Shown: positions 42,720 to 52,977, counted from the stretch's first letter. The stretch is 64,000 nt of DNA from Flavobacterium sp. KACC 22763 (GCF_028736155.1 NZ_CP117879.1:4278001-4342000), one strand, 5' to 3'. Notes: generated from the sequence alone by a model not told the origin. Made by a program: numbers and translations.

Positions 42720-44180
42720 ATGATTAAGAAGTTTATTTACCTCGAATGGAAGGCTTTTATTAGGTCGGCATCCTTCGGTAAAAACCTGGCAATGAAAATT
42801 ATAATAGGTTTTCTGATGATCTATTTTTCACTAATTTTTATTGGTATGGGCGTTGGAGCATTTTATGTTCTAAAGGATATGAAATTGGAACCATTAGTAA
42901 CGGTTAACAAATTTCTTTTTTACTATTTCCTTTTAGATTTAATAATTCGATTGTTATTACAGTCAATTCCTGTTTTGAATATTAAACCTTTATTGGTTCT
43001 CCCTTTTCAGAAACCAACAATTGTTCATTTTTCTTTGGGCAAAACGGCTTTGTCTTTTTTTAACTGGGTACATGCTTTATTTTTTATTCCATTTTCAGTT
43101 GTGTTAATTTTGAATGGATATGATGTTGTCGAAATTATTTTTTGGCATTTAGGAATAATGGCGATGATATACATCAATAATTTCCTGAATATTATCTTGA
43201 GTAATATTGACAAATTGTTTGCTGTATTTGTAGTATTGATAGTAGTTTTAGGAGGTGCACAATATTATAAATTATTTGATATCACTATATTTACAACTCC
43301 ATTTTTTCAAAATTTCTACGATACTGATGGAGTGTTCTTAGTTCCGATTTTAATACTAATAGGACTTTATATTTTTACTTTTAAATATTTCGAAAAGAAT
43401 TTATACCTAGACACAGGTCTTTCTGTAAAACACGATGTGGCATCAACAGAAAATCTGGCTTGGCTGAATCAATTTGGGACTTTAGGAACTTTTCTTAAAA
43501 ACGACATTAAACTCATTAAAAGAAATAAAAGGTCAAAAACCACTATAGTAATGAGTGTAATCTTTTTATTCTACGGATTAATTTTCTTTGGAAATACGCA
43601 TCAGCCACCTGCTATGCAAATTTTTGCTGGAATATTTGTTTCAGGAGGATTTCTATTTGTTTTTGGCCAGTTTGTACCAAGCTGGGACAGTTCATATTAT
43701 CAATTAATGATGACCCAGAATATTCCGTATAGAGGTTATATTACCGCAAAATGGTGGCTTATTGTAATTGCTACTTTCATTTCTACCATTTTGGCTTCTT
43801 TTTATCTTTTGTATGGATGGGAAGTATATTTAACTATTGTTGTTGGAGCGATTTATAATATTGGAGTCAATTCTCATTTGGTACTTTTAGGCGGAGCTTT
43901 TACAAAAACGCCAATTGATTTGAGTAACGCCGGTGGAGCTTTTGGAGACAAAAAAGCCTTTAATGTGAATTCGATGCTTTTGTCTTTGCCAAAAATATTT
44001 CTGCCTTTAGTATTGTATTGGATAGGATTACGTTTCGCAGATAAAACAGTGGCTTTAAGCTTGGTTGCGGGAGCTGGTATCTTGGGTTTTATATTTAAAG
44101 AAAAAGTGTTTTCATTAATAGAAAGAAGATATAAAATTGAGAAATACAGTACAATAAGTGCTTATAAACAAAAGGGTTAA
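42720..44180 (+). CDS. DUF5687 ABC-type membrane subunit
   Basis: 486 residues, about eleven to twelve membrane segments. It begins MIKKFIYLEWKAFIRSASFG. The DUF5687 family is the membrane half of a Bacteroidota ABC exporter. A soluble loop near residues 255-275 (NDIKLIKRNKRSKTT) could contact the ATPase. The gene lies 45 bp before the ATPase gene and must form one transporter with it. Substrate unknown. Confidence 0.85.
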   Translation: MIKKFIYLEWKAFIRSASFGKNLAMKIIIGFLMIYFSLIFIGMGVGAFYVLKDMKLEPLVTVNKFLFYYFLLDLIIRLLLQSIPVLNIKPLLVLPFQKPTIVHFSLGKTALSFFNWVHALFFIPFSVVLILNGYDVVEIIFWHLGIMAMIYINNFLNIILSNIDKLFAVFVVLIVVLGGAQYYKLFDITIFTTPFFQNFYDTDGVFLVPILILIGLYIFTFKYFEKNLYLDTGLSVKHDVASTENLAWLNQFGTLGTFLKNDIKLIKRNKRSKTTIVMSVIFLFYGLIFFGNTHQPPAMQIFAGIFVSGGFLFVFGQFVPSWDSSYYQLMMTQNIPYRGYITAKWWLIVIATFISTILASFYLLYGWEVYLTIVVGAIYNIGVNSHLVLLGGAFTKTPIDLSNAGGAFGDKKAFNVNSMLLSLPKIFLPLVLYWIGLRFADKTVALSLVAGAGILGFIFKEKVFSLIERRYKIEKYSTISAYKQKG

Positions 44181-44225
44181 TAGGATAATTAATTTAAAAT
44201 CTGAAATCAACAATCTAAAATTATT

Positions 44226-44921
44226 ATGATACAAGTAAATCAGCTTTCAAAAACATACAACGGAACAACAGTTTTAAATATTAGTGATCTAGAAATTCCA
44301 AAAGGGCAAAGTTTTGGGTTGGTAGGAAATAACGGAGCAGGAAAAACAACTTTCTTCAGTTTGCTTTTAGATTTAATCCAACCATCAACAGGATATATAA
44401 AAAGCAATGATATTCAAGTAAATAAAAGTGAAAATTGGAAATCTTTTACAGGTTCTTTTTTAGATGAAAACTTCCTTATTGGATATTTGACTCCAGAAGA
44501 ATATTTTTATTTTATTGGAGATTTAAGAAATCAAAACAAAGCAGATATTGATGCATTGTTAGCAAAACACGAAGAGTTTTTTAATGGAGAAATTTTAAAG
44601 AACAAAAAATACCTACGCGACCTTTCTAAAGGAAATCAGAAAAAAGTAGGTATTATTGCCACACTTATTGGTAATCCTGAAGTTGTAATTTTAGACGAAC
44701 CTTTTGCAAATTTAGATCCAACAACAGTTAGCCGATTAAAAAAAATAATCAGAGAATTAGCAGATGATCCAAATGTAACTGTTTTGGTCTCAAGCCATGA
44801 TTTACAGCATACCGTGGAGGTTTGTGATAGAATTGTTGCTCTTAATAAAGGAGAAATTGTTAAAGATATTCAGACCTCAAAAGAAACCTTACAAGAATTA
44901 GAATTATTTTTTGCTGTGTAA
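44226..44921 (+). CDS. ABC transporter ATP-binding protein
   Basis: 231 residues. Walker A is GLVGNNGAGKTTF (near residue 31-43), the signature motif is LRDLSKGNQKKVGI (near residue 137; the canonical LSGGQ is LSKGN here), Walker B is VVILDEPFANLD, and the switch His is in SSHDLQHTVEVCDR. Partner of the DUF5687 membrane protein just upstream. The substituted signature is common in this subfamily. Confidence 0.92.
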   Translation: MIQVNQLSKTYNGTTVLNISDLEIPKGQSFGLVGNNGAGKTTFFSLLLDLIQPSTGYIKSNDIQVNKSENWKSFTGSFLDENFLIGYLTPEEYFYFIGDLRNQNKADIDALLAKHEEFFNGEILKNKKYLRDLSKGNQKKVGIIATLIGNPEVVILDEPFANLDPTTVSRLKKIIRELADDPNVTVLVSSHDLQHTVEVCDRIVALNKGEIVKDIQTSKETLQELELFFAV

Positions 44922-45011
44922 GAATTTCTATATTTCAAAAAGAACCGTATTTTTACAAGTAATTATACTAAAATTAGTTTTTAGTAGTTATGTGTTTTAA
45001 ACTCTTTTCTA

Positions 45012-47624
45012 TTGAAAAAGAATACTCTTAAATATAGTTTTATTCCGATTTTTTTATTCTTTTTGATAGCTTGTTCTACCAAAAAGAATACCTTTTTGGC
45101 TCGAAGTTCTCACTCGATTGGGACCAAATATAATATTCTTTATAACGGAGGAATTGGCCTTGATAAAGGTTTAAAGTCTATTCAGGCCAATAATGAAGAT
45201 AATTTTTGGAAACAGCTGCCAATTGAAAAAATGCAGTTTGATGAAAATTTTTCTGAAGGCGAAAAAGCTAAAAATCCTGATTTTGAAAAAGCAGAAACTA
45301 AAGCTACAAAAGCCATTCAGAAACACTCTATGAATATTGGCGGAAGGGAAAGAAACTGGCAGATGGACGAAGCGTATCTTATGCTAGGAAAAGCAAGATA
45401 TTATGATCAGCGTTTTATTCCAGCAATTGAGGCATTCAATTACATTTTATACAAATATCCAGAAAGCAATAATATTTATACCGCAAAAATCTGGCGCGAA
45501 AAAACCAACATGCGTTTAGGCAATGATGCAATTGCTCTTAAAAACATCAAAATCTTACTTAAAAAAACAGATTTAGATAAACAGACTTATGCTGATGCCA
45601 ATGCGCTTTTGGCAGAAGCCTTTATTAATCTTGAACAGAAAGATAGCGCTGTCTCTAGACTGAGAGTTGCTGAGCAATTTACAAAAAGCAACGAAGAACG
45701 TGCAAGATATCGTTTTATCCTTGGACAAATGTATCAGGCAGAAGGAAAACGTGACAGTGCCATTTATTTCTATGATGCTGTTATCGATTTAAACAGAAAG
45801 GCAGATCGTAAGTATATGATGCACGCTTACGCGAAAAAAGCACAAATGTTTGATTATGGGAAAGATAATGATACGATTTTCTTAAAAACATTTAATAAAC
45901 TGGTAACCGATCGTGAAAATCGTCCTTATTATGATGTTCTTTTTTATGAAATGGGAGTTTATTACGACAAAAAGAAAGATCAAGAAAATGCATTATTCTT
46001 CTACAATAAATCTTTAGGCAGAAAATCTAAAGATCCGTATTTGATGGCTTCGGCTTATAGAAATATTGGAAACATGTATTTTAAAAATACAAACTATACA
46101 ATGGCAGCCAAATATTATGACAGTACTTTGGTAAAACTGGATCCTAAAACCAGAGAATATGCTTTTATAGAAAAAAACAGAAAAAATCTTGACGACGTAA
46201 TTAAATACGAAGCCATTGCAAAACGCAATGACAGTATTATTAAGGTATATAACTTGCCGCCGAATGAAAAGAAAGATTATTTCGAAAATTATATTGCCGA
46301 GCTTAAAAAGAAAGATGAAGCAAAACGTCTTTTAGAAGAAAAAGAAAAAGAGCGATTGGCCAATATTGATAGAAATTCTCAAGCAGATTTTTCAGGAAAC
46401 GGAGCTGTTAATCCTAATTCTTTAGGTAAGCCAGTAGAACCAGAAGGAATTGGCATGCCTCCAGGCGGAAATGATAATGCAAGTACATTTTATTTTTACA
46501 ATCCGACAACTGTTGCTTACGGAAAACTTCAGTTTAAAAAAATGTGGGGTAGTAGAACATTGGGCGGAAATTGGAGATTGGCAGGAGTACGAGCTGCAAA
46601 CGATGCTGCAATGAAAGACACCATTAATACAAAAGAAGTTGCCGATGCGTTGAAAGACACAATTGTTCCTGAAAAATATACTGTGGCATATTATGTAGAA
46701 CAGCTTCCAACTTCGCAAACTGCTATGGATAGTATTGGCAAAGAGCGCAATTTTTCATACTATCAATTAGGACTTATATATAAGGAGAAGTTTAAAGAAT
46801 ACAATTTAGCAAGTGATAAACTAGAACAGTTGCTTAAAAATAATCCTGAAGAAAAATTGGTATTGCCGTCTATGTATAATTTGTACAAAATTTATCAGAT
46901 TACAAATCCGGCAAAAGCAGAAGCCATAAAGGCAGAGATTTCTACGAAATATCCAGATTCGAGATATGCTCACATTTTAAATAATAAAGAAGACGATCCA
47001 AATTCTAGTCCCGATAAAGAATATCAAAAATGGTATAAACTTTTTGAAGAAGAAAAATTCGACGAAGTCTTAGCCAATATTGACAATCTGATTAATCAAT
47101 ATTCAGGAGATGACATCGTATCGAAATATGAATTATTAAAAGCCAATACTTTAGGAAAAGTAAATGGTCTAGAAGCGTATAAAAAAGGACTTGAGAATGT
47201 GGCAGATAATTATCCAAACAGTGAAGAAGGTAAAAATGCCAGAGAAATTCTAGAGAAACAAGTTCCTGTTTTGGAGAAACTTAGTTTCACAACAACCGAT
47301 ACTAAAAACTGGAAAATCTTATATCGTATTTCTAACAGCGATACAAAAGCAGTTAAAAGAATTGAAGAAGCAATCCGAGTATTTTTATTAGTTGAAAATT
47401 ACGAAAGATTGACAACATCTTTGGATAAATACAATAAAACAGAAAGTTTTGTAGTTATTCATGGTTTAAAATCTGAGGCTTATGCAAATGATATTGCAGG
47501 AGTTTTCAGAGACGATAAAAAATATAAAATCCCAGATCAAGCAATAATAATATCAAATGATAATTACAAGATCGTTCAGATCAAAAAGAATTTGGACGCA
47601 TACTTGGCCCCCAAAACCCCTTAA
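45012..47624 (+). CDS. sprE: Gliding motility/type IX secretion lipoprotein SprE (PorW)
   Basis: 870 residues, the length known for F. johnsoniae SprE. A lipoprotein signal (IFLFFLIACSTKK, Cys near residue 21) is followed by a long stretch of TPR-type helical repeats (LMLGKARYYDQRFIPAIEAFNYILYKYPES, GQMYQAEGKRDSAIYFYDAVIDLN). SprE/PorW is needed for gliding and for the type IX secretion motor complex. The start is TTG. A C-terminal portion has ends such as YAHILNN. No other gld/spr/por gene is in the window. It begins a cluster that runs on to bactofilin and atpZ. Confidence 0.9.
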   Translation: MKKNTLKYSFIPIFLFFLIACSTKKNTFLARSSHSIGTKYNILYNGGIGLDKGLKSIQANNEDNFWKQLPIEKMQFDENFSEGEKAKNPDFEKAETKATKAIQKHSMNIGGRERNWQMDEAYLMLGKARYYDQRFIPAIEAFNYILYKYPESNNIYTAKIWREKTNMRLGNDAIALKNIKILLKKTDLDKQTYADANALLAEAFINLEQKDSAVSRLRVAEQFTKSNEERARYRFILGQMYQAEGKRDSAIYFYDAVIDLNRKADRKYMMHAYAKKAQMFDYGKDNDTIFLKTFNKLVTDRENRPYYDVLFYEMGVYYDKKKDQENALFFYNKSLGRKSKDPYLMASAYRNIGNMYFKNTNYTMAAKYYDSTLVKLDPKTREYAFIEKNRKNLDDVIKYEAIAKRNDSIIKVYNLPPNEKKDYFENYIAELKKKDEAKRLLEEKEKERLANIDRNSQADFSGNGAVNPNSLGKPVEPEGIGMPPGGNDNASTFYFYNPTTVAYGKLQFKKMWGSRTLGGNWRLAGVRAANDAAMKDTINTKEVADALKDTIVPEKYTVAYYVEQLPTSQTAMDSIGKERNFSYYQLGLIYKEKFKEYNLASDKLEQLLKNNPEEKLVLPSMYNLYKIYQITNPAKAEAIKAEISTKYPDSRYAHILNNKEDDPNSSPDKEYQKWYKLFEEEKFDEVLANIDNLINQYSGDDIVSKYELLKANTLGKVNGLEAYKKGLENVADNYPNSEEGKNAREILEKQVPVLEKLSFTTTDTKNWKILYRISNSDTKAVKRIEEAIRVFLLVENYERLTTSLDKYNKTESFVVIHGLKSEAYANDIAGVFRDDKKYKIPDQAIIISNDNYKIVQIKKNLDAYLAPKTP

Positions 47625-47636
47625 ATCTTAACCGCC

Positions 47637-48035
47637 ATGTTTGAAAAAGTAAAGAAAAACGGAACTGAACAATTAGGAAGAACAAATAGAATTGTAGAAG
47701 GAACATCAATAGTAGGAGACATAGTCTCAAAAGCCGATTTTAGATTAGACGGCGAATTGATAGGAAACTTTACTTCGCAAGGCAAAATAGTGATTGGGGC
47801 AAAAGGAGCCGTTAAAGGAGAAATAATTTGTAATAATGCTGATATTGAAGGAGAATTTCACGGAAAGATAAAAGTTCTGGAAACCCTTAATATTAAATCG
47901 ACCGCCCAAATACACGGAGAAGTGGCAGTAGGAAAACTTTCAATAGAACCAGGAGCCGACTTCACAGCAACCTGTACCATGCTTGCCCATTCAAATCCTG
48001 TAATCATGCTAGAAGATGGAAAAGGAACCGAATAA
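47637..48035 (+). CDS. Bactofilin (polymer-forming cytoskeletal protein)
   Basis: 132 residues. The bactofilin pattern is visible: TNRIVEGTSIVGDIVSKADFRLDGELIGNF and GAVKGEIICNNADIEGEFHGKIKVLETLNIKSTAQIHGEVAVGKL, the repeated short strands of a beta-helix. Bactofilins polymerise without nucleotide and act in cell shape or localisation. It begins 12 bp after sprE and overlaps atpZ by 20 bp. Confidence 0.92.
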   Translation: MFEKVKKNGTEQLGRTNRIVEGTSIVGDIVSKADFRLDGELIGNFTSQGKIVIGAKGAVKGEIICNNADIEGEFHGKIKVLETLNIKSTAQIHGEVAVGKLSIEPGADFTATCTMLAHSNPVIMLEDGKGTE

Positions 48036-48243
48036 TGATAGAAGAAATAAATGGTTAGCATTTATTAATATTCCCTTTCAAATGGGAGTCATTATTTTTG
48101 TATTCTCTTATTTCGGGACTTGGCTTGATGAAAAACATCCGAGCCCGAAAGTTTATTATAATACCATTTTTGTATTGGTCGGCGTTGGAGTTGCATTATA
48201 TAATGTAATCCGACAAGTAAATGATATCAATAAAACAAAGTAG
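48016..48243 (+). CDS. AtpZ/AtpI-family ATP synthase accessory protein
   Basis: 75 residues with two membrane segments (about 14-35 and 48-63). The pattern LAFINIPFQMGVIIFVFSYFGTWLDEKHP and NTIFVLVGVGVALYN fits AtpZ/AtpI proteins, thought to help c-ring assembly or ion supply. The ATG overlaps the end of the bactofilin gene by 20 bp in another frame, linking it to that transcript. It stands just upstream of the ATP synthase genes as in other Bacteroidota. Confidence 0.85.
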   Translation: MEKEPNNDRRNKWLAFINIPFQMGVIIFVFSYFGTWLDEKHPSPKVYYNTIFVLVGVGVALYNVIRQVNDINKTK

Positions 48244-48300
48244 TTTGTATGTAAAACGTCTTGAGATAAAAATTGCATCTTTGCACAAAAAATATTTCAA

Positions 48301-48693
48301 ATGCTTTCAAAAAATTACAAACCGATTTTTTATTTGTTATGCCTTGCTTTAGGAACCTATATTCTACATAAAGCCATTTTTTTATTTAGTGAAATTAATA
48401 CGGAGAAATTTCATTACAGTTTAGAATTACTGTACATATCTTTCTTTGTGATTTCATCTTTGTTATATCTTATATTATTAGTAGTAAAAAACAAGAATTT
48501 TGAAATCGTCGGAATGACATTTCTATTCGGGACTTTTACACAAATGTTATTAGCCTATTTAGTTCTGCAGCCAATTTTAAAAAATCAAACAGGGGAAACC
48601 AATGTTGAAAAAGTCAGTTTTTTTATAACATTTGTGCTGTTTTTGTTATTTCAGACGCTTTTAACTGTCCGATTATTAAATGAAAAGCCTTAA
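48301..48693 (+). CDS. Small four-segment membrane protein before atpB
   Basis: 130 residues with four predicted membrane segments. It has the position of the poorly conserved i-like/accessory gene often found between atpZ and atpB. No motif is recognisable, so the ATP-synthase link rests on position. A box TGCATCTTTG lies about 25 nt upstream, one base off a -7 consensus. Confidence 0.65.
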   Translation: MLSKNYKPIFYLLCLALGTYILHKAIFLFSEINTEKFHYSLELLYISFFVISSLLYLILLVVKNKNFEIVGMTFLFGTFTQMLLAYLVLQPILKNQTGETNVEKVSFFITFVLFLLFQTLLTVRLLNEKP

Positions 48694-48740
48694 AATAACA
48701 ATTCTTTAAAACAAGGTTTAAAAATAATTTTTCATATCCT

Positions 48741-48769
48741 TTTGAATATTAATAAAAAATGTACCTTTG
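48741..48769 (+). promoter_or_regulatory. Canonical promoter of the ATP synthase operon
   Basis: TTTG (48741-48744), a 17-nt spacer and TACCTTTG (48762-48769), 42 nt before the atpB ATG. Both elements match the Bacteroidota consensus. Confidence 0.75.
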
Positions 48770-48811
48770 CACCAAATTTTAGAAACGTAAAAAAATAAGA
48801 TTTTCCACGAT

Positions 48812-49987
48812 ATGGTGATTTCAAACAAACCACTCAGCTTTATTCTTGCTGCTTTTGTAGCTTCTCTACCGATTATGGGTTTTGCAAATCCAGAGAATGA
48901 CTCGACGCATGTACAAACTGAAACTGCTCACGAAGAGAAAGTAGTTTCACATAATGCTCACGAAGAGGGAGAGCATGTTGCTCTTGACCCAAAGGCAAAA
49001 GTGGATGCATTTATTGATCACCACTTACAAGATTCTCATGATTTCGTTTTCTTTTCAGATGAAAAAGAAAATAAACACTACGGTTTTCCATTACCAGTTA
49101 TTCTTATTGATGGAGGTTTAAAAGTTTTCTCTTCTTCAAAATTACACCACGGAGAAGAAGTTGCAGAAGTTGACGGTAGCTACTACAAATTAGTTCACGG
49201 TAAAATTTACAAAACAGATGCAGCTGGAACAATCAACTTTGATGAGCACGGTCATCCATCAAACGAAAAACCATTAGATTTTTCTATTACTAAAAATGTT
49301 GTTTCAATGCTTTTCGTATCAGTACTATTATTCTTTATGTTTACTGGTTTAGCAAAATCATATAAAAAAGGACCGATCCCAACAGGATTTGGTAGAGTTT
49401 TAGAACCATTAGTAATTTTCATCAGAGATGAAATTGCAGTTCCTAATATTGGAGAGAAAAAATACCGTAAATATATGGGTTACCTATTGACAGTATTTTT
49501 CTTTGTTTGGATTTTAAATTTATTAGGAATGACTCCGTTAGGAATCAACGTAACAGGAAACATTGCTATTACAGTTTGTTTAGCTGCCTTTACATTTATT
49601 ATTACTCAATTTAGTGCAAACAAAGATTATTGGGGACACATCTTCTGGATGCCAGGAGTACCAGTTCCAATGAAAATTATCTTAGCTCCAATTGAGATTT
49701 TAGGAACACTAACAAAACCATTCGCATTATTAATTCGTTTGTACGCAAACATTACTGCGGGTCACGTAGTAATTATGAGTTTAATTGCAATGATTTTTGT
49801 TGGAAAAAATTTAGCAGCAGATTTACCAATCTCATTAGGATTAACTTTGTTTATCTCTGTTATTGAAATTTTGGTTGCATTTTTACAAGCGTTTATCTTC
49901 ACAATGTTATCATCATTGTTTATTGGTATGGCTGTTCAAGATCATGATCACGCTCACCACCATGAAGACGAAACTGCGATTATTTAA
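48812..49987 (+). CDS. atpB: ATP synthase F0 subunit a
   Basis: 391 residues, against about 270 for E. coli. The first 20 residues look like a signal peptide (ILAAFVASLPIMGFA). The next about 100 are acidic and His-rich (HVQTETAHEEKVV, FIDHHLQDSHDFVFF). The true subunit a follows from about residue 170 with five or so membrane segments. The essential Arg is in ALLIRLYANITAGHVV. Subunit a carries the proton channels facing the c-ring. The long N-terminal domain is common in Bacteroidota. First gene of the atpB-E-F-H-A-G operon. Confidence 0.95.
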   Translation: MVISNKPLSFILAAFVASLPIMGFANPENDSTHVQTETAHEEKVVSHNAHEEGEHVALDPKAKVDAFIDHHLQDSHDFVFFSDEKENKHYGFPLPVILIDGGLKVFSSSKLHHGEEVAEVDGSYYKLVHGKIYKTDAAGTINFDEHGHPSNEKPLDFSITKNVVSMLFVSVLLFFMFTGLAKSYKKGPIPTGFGRVLEPLVIFIRDEIAVPNIGEKKYRKYMGYLLTVFFFVWILNLLGMTPLGINVTGNIAITVCLAAFTFIITQFSANKDYWGHIFWMPGVPVPMKIILAPIEILGTLTKPFALLIRLYANITAGHVVIMSLIAMIFVGKNLAADLPISLGLTLFISVIEILVAFLQAFIFTMLSSLFIGMAVQDHDHAHHHEDETAII

Positions 49988-50021
49988 TTTTAGAAGTTTA
50001 ATTTTATATATATAAATAGTT

Positions 50022-50219
50022 ATGGGAACAATTCCAACTTTAGTAGGTGCTGGTTTAGTAGTAATCGGTGCAGGTTTAGGTTTAGGTAAAATCGGTGGAT
50101 CTGCTATGGACGCTATTGCTCGTCAGCCAGAAGCTGCTGGTAAAATTCAAACTGCGATGATCATTATCGCGGCTTTATTAGAAGGTTTAGCATTCGCTGC
50201 TTTAATCTTAGGAAAATAA
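50022..50219 (+). CDS. atpE: ATP synthase F0 subunit c
   Basis: 65 residues, a two-helix hairpin. The Gly-rich first helix (LVGAGLVVIGAGLGLGKIGGSAMD), the polar loop ARQPEAAG and the second helix IIIAALLEGLAFAALIL are classical. The proton-carrying carboxylate is the Glu in LLEGLAF. Several copies form the rotor ring. No Na+-site pattern is obvious. Confidence 0.96.
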   Translation: MGTIPTLVGAGLVVIGAGLGLGKIGGSAMDAIARQPEAAGKIQTAMIIIAALLEGLAFAALILGK

Positions 50220-50309
50220 TAAAGAGAGAAATAACAGCATCTTTAACGGTTGGTTAAAGATGTTGTTACTTTTAAAAAAGAAATTAAATATTTAATATAG
50301 TTATATAAA

Positions 50310-50810
50310 ATGGATAAGTTAATTAACGATTTTTCATTCGGATTATTCTTCTGGCAGGCTTTAATCTTGGTAATATTAATTTTGCTTTTAGTAAAATTTG
50401 CTTGGAAACCAATTATGGAATCTATTACTGCAAGAGAAGAAGGTATTAAAAATGCATTACTTTCTGCTGAAAATGCAAAGAGAGAAATGGAAAATTTACA
50501 AGCTGACAATCAAAGAATTTTGAATGAAGCTCGTGCTGAACGTGACGCGATGTTGAAAGAAGCTCGCGAGATGAAAGAGAAAATGATTGCTGATTCTAAA
50601 AACGAAGCGCAAGAAGCTGGTCAAAAAATGATTGATCAAGCTAAAGCGGCTATCGAAAGCGAAAAAAATGCTGCAATGGCAGAATTGAAATCTCAAGTTT
50701 CTTCTCTATCATTGAGTATTGCTGAAAAATTATTAAAAGAAGAATTATCTAACAAAGAATCTCAAACTAAATTGGTTGAGAAAATGTTAGGTGACGTAAA
50801 GTTAAACTAA
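50310..50810 (+). CDS. atpF: ATP synthase F0 subunit b
   Basis: 166 residues. One N-terminal membrane segment (about 9-28) is followed by a long charged helix, the peripheral-stalk pattern, with KFAWKPIMESITAREEGIKNAL near the membrane. Homodimer expected, since no second b gene is present. Follows atpE after 90 bp. Confidence 0.95.
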   Translation: MDKLINDFSFGLFFWQALILVILILLLVKFAWKPIMESITAREEGIKNALLSAENAKREMENLQADNQRILNEARAERDAMLKEAREMKEKMIADSKNEAQEAGQKMIDQAKAAIESEKNAAMAELKSQVSSLSLSIAEKLLKEELSNKESQTKLVEKMLGDVKLN

Positions 50811-50814
50811 GATT

Positions 50815-51348
50815 ATGGCAGGTACAAGAGCAGCAATTCGTTATGCAAAAGCAATTCTGGACTTAGCAAACTCTAAAGGTGTTGCCGAAGCTGTAAATAA
50901 CGATATGAAATCAATTGCAAATGCAATTGGGACAAATACAGAATTGAGTACATTTATTCAAAACCCAACAACAACTGTTGAGGTTAAAGAAAGTGCTCTT
51001 TTAGAAGTTTTTGCAAATGTAAATGGAGTAACAAAAGGATTGTTCCGTTTATTATTTGAAAACAAAAGATTTGAAATTCTAGATGCAATTGCAGTAGAAT
51101 ACAATAAATTATTTGATGAAAACAATGGGGTTGAAGTAGCAAAAGTTACTACAGCTATCCCAATGGATGCCGCTTTAGAAGCTAAAGTTTTAGCAAAAGT
51201 TGCAACTTTATCAGATAAAAAAATTACAATTGAAAATATTGTAGATCCTTCAATCATTGGTGGATTTATTTTGAGAATAGGAGATAATCAATACAATGCT
51301 TCTGTTGCAAACAGATTACAAGTATTAAAAAGAGAGTTAAGTAATTAG
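50815..51348 (+). CDS. atpH: ATP synthase F1 subunit delta
   Basis: 177 residues. The N-terminal six-helix domain starts GTRAAIRYAKAILDLA. The C-terminal signature IVDPSIIGGFILRIGDNQYNASV is intact. Subunit delta joins the peripheral stalk to the top of F1. Begins 4 bp after atpF. Confidence 0.95.
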   Translation: MAGTRAAIRYAKAILDLANSKGVAEAVNNDMKSIANAIGTNTELSTFIQNPTTTVEVKESALLEVFANVNGVTKGLFRLLFENKRFEILDAIAVEYNKLFDENNGVEVAKVTTAIPMDAALEAKVLAKVATLSDKKITIENIVDPSIIGGFILRIGDNQYNASVANRLQVLKRELSN

Positions 51349-51385
51349 TTTTATAACACAAAAAGTGTCTAAATTATAAATTAAG

Positions 51386-52963
51386 ATGGCGGAAATCAAA
51401 CCTGCTGAAATTTCAGCAATATTAAGAAAGCAAGTAGAAGGTTTTGAATCTGGTGCTACGCTAGAGGAAGTAGGAACAGTACTTCAAGTTGGAGACGGTA
51501 TTGCTCGTGTTTACGGGCTATCTAATGTACAATATGGAGAGTTAGTAGAATTTGATAACGGTATGGAAGGTATCGTATTGAATCTTGAGGAGGACAATGT
51601 TGGGGTTGTATTATTAGGGCCATCAACTGGACTTAAAGAAGGATCTACTGCAAAAAGAACTCAACGTATTGCTTCTCTTAAAGTAGGTGAGCAAATGGTA
51701 GGACGTGTAGTAAACACTCTTGGTTTTCCAATTGATGGAAAAGGACCAATTGGTGGTGACTTATACGAAATGCCTTTAGAAAGAAAAGCACCTGGTGTTA
51801 TCTTCCGTCAGCCAGTAACTGAGCCATTACAAACAGGAGTTAAAGCGGTTGATGCTATGATCCCAGTTGGTCGTGGACAGCGTGAGCTTGTTATTGGTGA
51901 CCGTCAAACAGGAAAATCTACTGTTTGTATCGATACAATCTTAAATCAAAAAGAATTTTACGATGCAGGAAAACCTGTATTCTGTATATATGTTGCAATT
52001 GGACAAAAAGCTTCAACTGTAGCAGGAATCGCTAAAATGTTAGAAGAAAAAGGAGCAATGGCTTATACAGTTATCGTTGCTGCTAATGCTTCTGACCCAG
52101 CTCCAATGCAAGTTTATGCTCCATTCGCTGGTGCTGCAATTGGAGAGTACTTCAGAGATTCTGGTCGTCCAGCTCTTATCGTTTATGATGATTTGTCTAA
52201 ACAAGCTGTTGCTTACCGTGAGGTTTCTCTTTTATTAAGAAGACCACCAGGACGTGAAGCTTACCCTGGAGACGTTTTCTACTTACACTCTCGTTTATTA
52301 GAGCGTGCTTGTAAAGTAATTGCTGATGATGGTATCGCTAAAAACATGAACGATTTACCAGATTCTATCAAGTCTATCGTAAAAGGTGGTGGTTCATTAA
52401 CTGCTTTACCAATTATCGAAACTCAAGCTGGTGACGTTTCTGCATATATCCCAACAAACGTAATCTCTATTACAGATGGTCAGATTTTCCTTGACGGAGA
52501 TTTGTTCAACTCTGGGGTTCGTCCTGCAATTAACGTAGGTATCTCTGTATCTCGTGTTGGAGGTAATGCTCAAATTAAATCAATGAAAAAAGTTTCTGGA
52601 ACTTTAAAATTAGATCAAGCTCAATTCCGTGAATTAGAAGCTTTCGCTAAATTTGGTTCTGACTTAGATTCAGTTACTTTAAACGTAATTGAAAAAGGTA
52701 AAAGAAACGTTGAGATCTTGAAACAAGGTTTAAATGATCCTTATACAGTTGAAAACCAAGTAGCAATTATCTACGCTGGTTCTAAAAACTTATTAAGAAA
52801 TGTTCCTGTTAATAAAGTAAAAGAATTCGAAGCTGATTTCTTAGCATACTTAAACAGCAAGCATAAAGATACACTTAACGCTTTGAAAGCTGGTAAATTA
52901 GATGACGCTATTACAGACGTTATCGAAAAAGCAGCAAAAGAAGTTTCAGCAAAATATAACTAA
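51386..52963 (+). CDS. atpA: ATP synthase F1 subunit alpha
   Basis: 525 residues. Walker A is GDRQTGKST (near residue 171) and the signature [14 protein letters not shown] is present near residue 375. Alpha carries the non-catalytic nucleotide sites. Follows atpH by 37 bp. A long hairpin separates it from atpG. Confidence 0.98.
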   Translation: MAEIKPAEISAILRKQVEGFESGATLEEVGTVLQVGDGIARVYGLSNVQYGELVEFDNGMEGIVLNLEEDNVGVVLLGPSTGLKEGSTAKRTQRIASLKVGEQMVGRVVNTLGFPIDGKGPIGGDLYEMPLERKAPGVIFRQPVTEPLQTGVKAVDAMIPVGRGQRELVIGDRQTGKSTVCIDTILNQKEFYDAGKPVFCIYVAIGQKASTVAGIAKMLEEKGAMAYTVIVAANASDPAPMQVYAPFAGAAIGEYFRDSGRPALIVYDDLSKQAVAYREVSLLLRRPPGREAYPGDVFYLHSRLLERACKVIADDGIAKNMNDLPDSIKSIVKGGGSLTALPIIETQAGDVSAYIPTNVISITDGQIFLDGDLFNSGVRPAINVGISVSRVGGNAQIKSMKKVSGTLKLDQAQFRELEAFAKFGSDLDSVTLNVIEKGKRNVEILKQGLNDPYTVENQVAIIYAGSKNLLRNVPVNKVKEFEADFLAYLNSKHKDTLNALKAGKLDDAITDVIEKAAKEVSAKYN

Positions 52964-52977
52964 TAAGATAATTGGTA

